Shown here piece after piece: positions 21,022 through 25,995 of a DNA stretch of 25,995 nucleotides. The stretch is from a virus. Position numbers and translations under genes: made by a program. The notes beneath the pieces were generated by a model. That model was not told the DNA's origin and did not search any database. It was given only the letters and a program-made list of their open reading frames with translations. Where the stretch lies: IMG/VR virus record IMGVR_UViG_3300042470_000199, positions 1 to 25,995 of that record. The stretch is one strand, 5' to 3'. The first letter of the stretch is position 1. Each line of letters opens with the position of its first letter.

Positions 21022-22422
21022 TTATTGGGTTAGGTCGTAAAAGGAAATACTGCCAACACCATCGCCAAGCGTTGCACCAGAAACTGTCCTGACAGCCAAA
21101 GTGTAAATATCACTAACACCAGCCAAGGATGCGCCTAACTGTAGATCCCAGTTATAACCCGTAGCAGCACTTGTTTGACTTACCCCGGCGCTACCCGTGC
21201 TTGTGACGTAATCTGTCTGGACAATTGTCCCAACCGTTGCAATAGCCGTAGCAGCTACATCGTATTCAACATTAGAGTCAGAAGGTACGGTTGCTGCCCA
21301 CGTAGCGCCTGTAAGTACAGGGTTCTTCATCAAAGCTATTTCGTAGTTCTGGCTTGTAGTCGGAAGAAACTGCACCCTGTTGGGGAGCACTACCGCACCC
21401 GTCCGCCCTGAAGCAAGCCTGATAGAAACAATTGGAAAGAAGTTTGCTGACGTACTGATGTTATTAAAGATCGTTGTGCGACGTGCCACATGATCAATAG
21501 ACGTTTGCTCAAAGCCACCCTCTGAAACCACCGAGCAGCAGATTGACTTCATGCTTGCGGCAACCGCTGAAGTTGTTGTCGTTATTTCATATCTCACAGG
21601 CAGAATAGCCGTGGTCATGTAGACGTTGGTAATCTCGTTGGCATTATTAAAGGTGTGGCAAACAATATACTGACCGTTAATAATGAACCCACAACGTACC
21701 GACCCAACTCCTAACCACTCAAAATCCATCCACAGAATCTGAGCCTTAGAAGGATCAAGCGTTAACCCCGAAGCGCCTGTACCATCCAATTTATCGCCAT
21801 TCCATGAGGATTGATTAACTGTCCTAGCATCTGAGGGCGACCCACTTACTGACGAGCGAAGCACAAAAGAATAGGTGCCGTCCACCCTTTGAAAGAAAAC
21901 ACCGTTGCTCGTATTAAAGTAACCCACCCGCTGCGTGAGGTTCAAACTCTGGCTGCTGTCCATCACGAACGTCGCTAATACCAAAAGACCTTTTCCCGGC
22001 TGATATGGGAAAGACCGATAAGACTGACGCACCACCGAACCAACACCCGCGCCAGTAACTTCCATCTTGACCGCAGCTTCGTCAGATAAAAACGATGTCG
22101 TACCTGTTCCGGTAGTTGCTACATCAAACTGATTATCCGCAGCGTAGCGATTCTGACTATCAAAAAGCGTATAAGGTTGGCTTACACGCTGTCGGCCAAA
22201 CGCATCAAAATAAGTTCCGGGCAACGTAACCGTCCCGGTAATTGGGAGTTCTGAAGTAGTTGCCATAAGTTGTGCCAAAAAATTATCCAGCCGATTAAAG
22301 TACAAACGCAAGACGTTGCTGTATTGGTCTTGGTAAACAGACGAATAATCTGACGGAGCTATAGGAAGGCTAGGCGGCGCGAACCTTGTAAATTGATAAT
22401 CTGTTGTAACAACAAGCGTCAT
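21022..22422 (-). CDS. Tail appendage or virion surface protein, beta-rich (466 aa)
   Basis: A 466-residue, Ser/Thr/Gly-rich beta protein without membrane segments. Residues 20-55 (YSSVYQDQYSNVLRLYFNRL and the Asp-Asn that follow) are the N-terminal helix typical of phage tail-attached proteins. Then comes DAFGRQRVSQPYTLFDSQNR, a motif found in virion structural proteins of diverse tailed phages that leads into a jelly-roll-like, carbohydrate-binding-type fold (about 95-320). A separate C-terminal beta domain (about 330-466) has a VSGATLGDGVGSISFYDL end. Its start overlaps the tail hub gene stop by four bases (ATGA). Position after the hub suggests it binds the tail or decorates the capsid. 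Receptor binding is possible but not shown. Confidence 0.78.
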   Translation of the reverse strand: MTLVVTTDYQFTRFAPPSLPIAPSDYSSVYQDQYSNVLRLYFNRLDNFLAQLMATTSELPITGTVTLPGTYFDAFGRQRVSQPYTLFDSQNRYAADNQFDVATTGTGTTSFLSDEAAVKMEVTGAGVGSVVRQSYRSFPYQPGKGLLVLATFVMDSSQSLNLTQRVGYFNTSNGVFFQRVDGTYSFVLRSSVSGSPSDARTVNQSSWNGDKLDGTGASGLTLDPSKAQILWMDFEWLGVGSVRCGFIINGQYIVCHTFNNANEITNVYMTTAILPVRYEITTTTSAVAASMKSICCSVVSEGGFEQTSIDHVARRTTIFNNISTSANFFPIVSIRLASGRTGAVVLPNRVQFLPTTSQNYEIALMKNPVLTGATWAATVPSDSNVEYDVAATAIATVGTIVQTDYVTSTGSAGVSQTSAATGYNWDLQLGASLAGVSDIYTLAVRTVSGATLGDGVGSISFYDLTQ

Positions 22423-24524
22423 CGTCTACCATCCGGTCTAATATCAATTCGTGGTGCACCAAGCTGCCAAGTCGTCCCAACCCCATTAGACCCAATCTTC
22501 ATAATCATCTGGCGACCACGGATGCGGGTATAAATAATATTGGTGAACTGCTCAATTGTAACGGTGGAAGTACGCGCAACTGCTTTTGCTGCCTCAGTGT
22601 TAAACCCAGACCCTGAACCGTTCATGCCATACATCGTCATCGTGACTTGGGGTGTTGCAGCCGTAGACCCGTCAAATGTTAAGTCAGGCACCATGCGCCA
22701 TACAAACCCAAAGTTTTGTCCATCTTCAATATCAAATTCAGCAGATTCAATATAAGCTTCAATAGGCAGCGTAGTGCTTGTTTCGTCGTCATCAACACCG
22801 TACTCGTGGTCCACGATGTTGTAGTTATAGGTAGCGGCTTGAGGATACGCACGAATACCTGAATCACTCCATGCAGTCCTAGCCATCGTACCGTAGTACC
22901 AAATATCTTCAGCGTAGTTGTACACAACATACCGATTAATGGTTGTTGAATCCTCCGAGCAATAGAACCACCAAACCTCATTGAAACCTTCATTGGTGCC
23001 AGCAAAGATCTGGAAGTTTTGATATTTGTTAATGTCGTTAAAGATGTACCTACGCAAATCACAACGCAAGGTTTTTACAACTCCATCGTACACATAAAAC
23101 TTATCCACACCCATCCAGTACGTTTTGCTGGAAGCTATTGCTGTGGCGTTAGGACCAACGATTGAAGTATTGTCTGCAAGAATCTGAGACCCCCATACCA
23201 GCGGAGGACCGAGGTACTGCAAAGAAAAGAGCGCAGAATCAGTCCACACCAAAACTTCTTGGCGAGTTTGTTGCACTGCAATAATCTGTGAACCGTGAGA
23301 TAAACGCAGACTACCTGCTTGGTTAACTGCTGAAGGCACCCAATCCACTAACGATTCTTGATTACTCCAACGGATTAGCATGGGGTCAGTCGTTACACTT
23401 CCATAATCATTAGTACCAAACAAAAGTAAAAAGCGTGAAGCATCGGACACTAATAAGTTGTATTGCACAAGAGGTACATCAACTAACGTGCTTATAGATT
23501 GGACCCCGGACTGCGAGCCTGTTGTGGTGATTGCTGAACCTGTTATCGTAGCAGCAAGGTTTGCTGTAACCCCATCAACATTAATTAAGTAGTACGTCGT
23601 GCCAGCCGTTAACCCCGTGGGTAGCGCACCTGTTGTTGCAAGTTTGATTGCTGTACCTTCTGCAAGTACATTGGATAGCGTAATCACACATGGCGCAGCG
23701 ATTGTAAGTGTTACTGTCCCACCGAGGCTATTGAGTGCAACACCTCTTGTGGATAAGCCGTTGGTAGCGTCCCAGTAGTAAATGCCTGCTGTTCTTGGGC
23801 CAAAGACAAGATCCTCGCCCCAGTTGTTAGCGTTCCATACCCGCAGTGGATCAGTAACTTGAGGCGTAACACCCCACGACCCACTACCCCAAGCACCTGC
23901 GCCCCATCCTACAAGAGGTACTTGAGCAACGCCAGGACCAACATTAACTTGAAACGCACCGACTGCACTACCCCCACCACTACCTACATCAGAAGCGTTT
24001 GATGTAACCGGAGCACCTGTACCGGGATCTTTGGCAGTAATTGTGAAGGTGTTAACAGTAGGTACTGTTGCAATTTGATACTGCTGATTTAGCACGGCTG
24101 CTGTGATGTTTCCACCAAGGCTTACCGCACCGGAAAAGGTTACGAAGTCCCCAACAATAGCGCCGTGATTAGCAGATGTAACCGTGATGGTGGATGAAAA
24201 AGGAGATACCGTAACCGCTGCAAAAGTAACTGATTGGGTAAGTCTGATAGGGGTGATGTCTGAATACGCACCGCCCTGCTCGATGTAATACTTGAGGTTG
24301 GTTCCAACACCTAAAAGATTGGCGTTACCAAGCGTTACCCAATTCCATAAGGATCGGCAAATACCAAGAAAAACTGCCTGAGAAATCTTGCGCCATCCAC
24401 CGATCTTTTCAGGTGTGCCTTGACGAAAACGGACCTTGTCGCTAACATACCATCCGTTCTCATTTGTATAACGAGTGTTCTCTTTGTTGACCCCAGGCTT
24501 TAGAAGAATCTTTTTGAGTGGCAT
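22419..24524 (-). CDS. Tail hub / packaged DNA stabilisation protein (P22 gp10-like)
   Basis: A 701-residue protein. The N-terminus has KPGVNKENTRYTNENGWYVS, then DKVRFRQGTPEKIGGW, the signature of the phage stabilisation family, whose P22 member gp10 closes the portal channel and joins tail parts. Aromatic blade-like strands across 200-690 (LRVWNANNWGEDLVFGPRTA, VWTDSALFSLQYLGPP, EVWWFYCSEDST, DIWYYGTMART) suggest a beta-propeller. Two Thr/Val/Gly-rich segments (about 104-192 and 268-345) interrupt the core and look like inserted Ig- or adhesin-like beta domains. The start overlaps the lysozyme stop by one base. It points to a short-tailed virion with a P22-type neck. Family call is confident; the inserted domains are inferred. 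Confidence 0.85.
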   Translation of the reverse strand: MPLKKILLKPGVNKENTRYTNENGWYVSDKVRFRQGTPEKIGGWRKISQAVFLGICRSLWNWVTLGNANLLGVGTNLKYYIEQGGAYSDITPIRLTQSVTFAAVTVSPFSSTITVTSANHGAIVGDFVTFSGAVSLGGNITAAVLNQQYQIATVPTVNTFTITAKDPGTGAPVTSNASDVGSGGGSAVGAFQVNVGPGVAQVPLVGWGAGAWGSGSWGVTPQVTDPLRVWNANNWGEDLVFGPRTAGIYYWDATNGLSTRGVALNSLGGTVTLTIAAPCVITLSNVLAEGTAIKLATTGALPTGLTAGTTYYLINVDGVTANLAATITGSAITTTGSQSGVQSISTLVDVPLVQYNLLVSDASRFLLLFGTNDYGSVTTDPMLIRWSNQESLVDWVPSAVNQAGSLRLSHGSQIIAVQQTRQEVLVWTDSALFSLQYLGPPLVWGSQILADNTSIVGPNATAIASSKTYWMGVDKFYVYDGVVKTLRCDLRRYIFNDINKYQNFQIFAGTNEGFNEVWWFYCSEDSTTINRYVVYNYAEDIWYYGTMARTAWSDSGIRAYPQAATYNYNIVDHEYGVDDDETSTTLPIEAYIESAEFDIEDGQNFGFVWRMVPDLTFDGSTAATPQVTMTMYGMNGSGSGFNTEAAKAVARTSTVTIEQFTNIIYTRIRGRQMIMKIGSNGVGTTWQLGAPRIDIRPDGRR

Positions 24525-25033
24525 TACGCACCCCGTAGGTACAGTGCTTTTTCAGCTTTGCGGCGACGCACCAATCCTGGTAATTCTTTGCCTCCGCCCT
24601 TAGTCCACATCATAAACGCTTCTGCCGCACCTTCATAGTCGCCACGGTTGTTCTTCATCCTTATCGTAGACCGCTGGTAATTACCGACTCCGCAGTTGAA
24701 CGCAAAACAGACCACAGCGTCAAAGCGTGACTGACTGCCAGCAAGATTAGGAGACATTCGCAGAACACCGCGTTCAAAACTGACGAGATCATCCTCAAAA
24801 AGGCGATCAACCTCCTCCTGCGTCCAAGCACGATTATCTTTGGCTGCGAGCGGGTACTCCTTGCGAATAATGCCGGTATAACCATCTTTCCTCACTACCG
24901 GTAATTTGATCTGATCTTGGTACAGCACATGGCCGTATCCTATGGTCCACAGGTGAGCAGGGCAAAGATAAGGCCTGAGCTTGCGTCCCTCAAACTGGTG
25001 CATCAACTCAATACCGGCTTGCCCTGTCTTCAC
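24524..25033 (-). CDS. Phage lysozyme (endolysin), GH24
   Basis: A 169-residue muramidase that cleaves the MurNAc-GlcNAc bond of peptidoglycan at lysis. The GH24 triad is Glu15 (FEGRKL), Cys24 (YLCPAH) and Thr30 (WTIGYGH), with exact E-8-D/C-5-T spacing; Cys replaces the usual Asp, as in phage P1 Lyz. Downstream, the family motif FAFNCGVGNY (110-119) and the C-terminal GLVRRRKAEKALY are intact. Between GYGH and WTQEEVDRLF lies an insert roughly 20 residues longer than in compact family members. There is no signal peptide or SAR membrane anchor, so it should depend on a holin. Start is GTG 25033, overlapping the holin-like gene stop (GTGA), with GGA about nine bases upstream. Two more cysteines (109, 114) are present. 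Confidence 0.93.
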   Translation of the reverse strand: MKTGQAGIELMHQFEGRKLRPYLCPAHLWTIGYGHVLYQDQIKLPVVRKDGYTGIIRKEYPLAAKDNRAWTQEEVDRLFEDDLVSFERGVLRMSPNLAGSQSRFDAVVCFAFNCGVGNYQRSTIRMKNNRGDYEGAAEAFMMWTKGGGKELPGLVRRRKAEKALYLRGA

Positions 25034-25533
25034 TTTTTGTTCCAGCTTCTAGAACCAAACCAAAACCCTATGATGCCGCCAAGCATCGCCATCTCATCAT
25101 CACTAAAGATAATCTCAGCAACCTTGATTAAATCCTCCATAGATTGCACAAGATGCGGGTGATGCCAAACGTAATAAGCAAGTACCGCATTAACAGCAAT
25201 CAGTTCAAGGATTAGCAAATAAGTAACGTTAGGTCTTACGGTGCCGATGTAATTAACAACCCACCGAGAACTTTTCTCCATCACCATCTTGTCATGATCT
25301 AGCGCAGCGACTGTCATTTGAGCATCAGTCTGCATGGCAATCTGATCAGTGCGGATCTCTTCCACCCGCTGTTGGGCTATAAAACCTTCCTTGGCTAAGG
25401 CCAGTTCGCGCTCCGATTGCATCCTTGCTAACTCAAGCTCATGGGCTTGATCAGCTTTATTCTGGAAATAATCAAGGAGTTTCGGGAGGCCTGAGATCAG
25501 CAAACCGCCAAGCGTTGATAACAGTGAAAGCAT
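25030..25533 (-). CDS. Holin-like protein, 3TM (gene-transfer-agent holin type)
   Basis: A 167-residue membrane protein. Hydrophobic segments lie at about 2-20, 103-123 and 148-160, with a long charged coiled coil (25-90) between the first two. The pattern WVVNYIGTVRPNVTYLLI, followed by a C-terminal GGIIGFWFGSRSWNK, matches the 3TM holin family first described from gene transfer agents. It would form inner-membrane lesions that release the lysozyme encoded immediately downstream, with which it overlaps by four bases. The start is ATG 25533, three bases after the stop of the preceding 2TM gene. Function is inferred from family-like motifs and the neighbour; lysis activity is not shown. Confidence 0.8.
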   Translation of the reverse strand: MLSLLSTLGGLLISGLPKLLDYFQNKADQAHELELARMQSERELALAKEGFIAQQRVEEIRTDQIAMQTDAQMTVAALDHDKMVMEKSSRWVVNYIGTVRPNVTYLLILELIAVNAVLAYYVWHHPHLVQSMEDLIKVAEIIFSDDEMAMLGGIIGFWFGSRSWNKK

Positions 25534-25535
25534 GA

Positions 25536-25952
25536 TTACCCCTTAGCGGTTACAACATCTTGGCCCTTCTTAACTGTTACCTTGGTGCCTTCTACATCCA
25601 CTTGCATGGGCTGCTCGGCGCGGTCTAGTTTGTCAAGACGATGGATAAGATCCTTGATAACTTCAAACTCTGGCTTTTCTTGCTTCGGTGCTGTACCAGC
25701 AATACCGTTGAGCATTTGAATCAAGGCGGTAAGCGAAGCGCCTAGAAGCCCCATGACCGCAGCGATCTTCTCGCCCTCTAAGAACAGAGATGCGCCGACA
25801 CCCACGAGTACGATGAGGAAGATGTAAAGAAGCCCGTCCTCGCCAATCGCTTTACCAGCAACTTCCTTGGCAGAGTCTTGGGCCTTTAGTTCCTCTAGCT
25901 TGATCTTAGCTTGCGCTTTGAGAACCGCTAGTTCGTGGGTTTTATCGTCCAT
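25536..25952 (-). CDS. Two-helix membrane protein, probable lysis accessory
   Basis: A 138-residue protein. A charged N-terminal helix (1-35, KTHELAVLKAQAKIKLEELK) precedes two transmembrane segments (about 41-58 and 62-84) joined by a very short LEGEK turn, and then a charged C-terminal tail of about 50 residues (KDLIHRLDKLDRAEQPM). This hairpin layout fits a class II holin, antiholin or other lysis partner. It is directly followed by the 3TM holin-like protein and lysozyme. No lipobox or spanin pattern is present. Start ATG 25952 has no strong ribosome site, and the gene lies 5 bases after an upstream stop. I do not recognise the family. Confidence 0.78.
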   Translation of the reverse strand: MDDKTHELAVLKAQAKIKLEELKAQDSAKEVAGKAIGEDGLLYIFLIVLVGVGASLFLEGEKIAAVMGLLGASLTALIQMLNGIAGTAPKQEKPEFEVIKDLIHRLDKLDRAEQPMQVDVEGTKVTVKKGQDVVTAKG

Positions 25953-25957
25953 GATCG

Positions 25958-25995
25958 TTACTGCGGATCAGCCTTGGGTTCCTCTGGCTGCAACT
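25958..25995 (-). CDS. C-terminal end of an upstream minus-strand gene (partial)
   Basis: The last bases of the window contain the end of another reading frame on the same strand, LQPEEPKADPQ followed by TAA at 25960-25958, five bases before the next start. A Pro/Glu/Lys/Asp-rich end is plausible for a phage structural protein. The call rests only on operon spacing and the open frame, which is too short to identify. Confidence 0.4.
   Translation of the reverse strand, partial: LQPEEPKADPQ

Noticed and set aside
24661-24885. 74-codon frame nested in the lysozyme gene, considered as an embedded spanin
   Set aside because: It is on the same strand but has no lipobox, no clear N-terminal membrane anchor with a periplasmic domain, and no ribosome site.
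1-25995. Integrase, attachment sites, CRISPR arrays, insertion sequences or a phage RNA polymerase
   Set aside because: I looked for these on both strands and saw no supporting ORF, direct-repeat array or terminal inverted repeats.

Overview
The window is a segment of a tailed double-stranded DNA bacteriophage, most likely a short-tailed (podovirus-type) phage from an environmental or metagenomic source. It holds a compact replication module, a P22 gp10-like tail hub protein, a run of internal virion proteins ending in a very large one, and a lysis cassette. There are no tRNAs, rRNAs or housekeeping genes. Shine-Dalgarno sequences and a near-consensus sigma70 promoter (3541-3569) point to an ordinary bacterial host. 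A proteobacterial host is plausible, but the sequence does not prove it. I see no integrase, phage RNA polymerase, terminase, portal or capsid gene; the last three probably lie beyond the right edge.

Left arm, plus strand, 1-8152 (replication). In order: the 3' part of a family A DNA polymerase with Leu at the position equivalent to E. coli Pol I 762; a 78-aa unknown; a Cas4/RecB-like PD-(D/E)XK nuclease with a four-Cys cluster; a small HNH-type nuclease; a SNF2-family helicase; a promoter with an overlapping palindrome; two phage proteins of unknown function, one with a four-Cys cluster and an acidic tail like single-strand-binding proteins; a 75-aa helix-turn-helix protein; a 933-aa primase fused to a DUF927-type ATPase; and a small gene overlapping its end. 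Together these could form most of a replication and recombination apparatus: primase-helicase, polymerase, possible SSB, processing nuclease and DNA translocase.

Junction, 8153-8233. The two modules converge here. Three tandem hairpins are packed into about 70 bases. The last is a strong intrinsic terminator for the plus strand.

Right arm, minus strand, 25995 down to 8234 (lysis and virion). In transcription order: the tail end of an unknown gene; a two-helix membrane protein; a 3TM holin-like protein; a GH24 lysozyme with an E-C-T catalytic triad; a 701-aa tail hub/stabilisation protein; a 466-aa appendage-like protein; four proteins (355, 502, 758 and 533 aa) rich in Gly, Ala and Gln that look like internal or ejected virion proteins; and a 2102-aa polyvalent protein with an HExxH metallopeptidase motif. 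Genes abut or overlap by 1-4 bases throughout, which implies one translationally coupled operon whose promoter is outside the window.

The most interesting points are the metallopeptidase in the giant virion protein and its duplicated N-terminal tag, a Gly-Gly motif shared by three adjacent virion proteins, an EF-hand-like loop in the HNH protein, the Leu-762 polymerase, and the hairpin cluster at the convergent junction.
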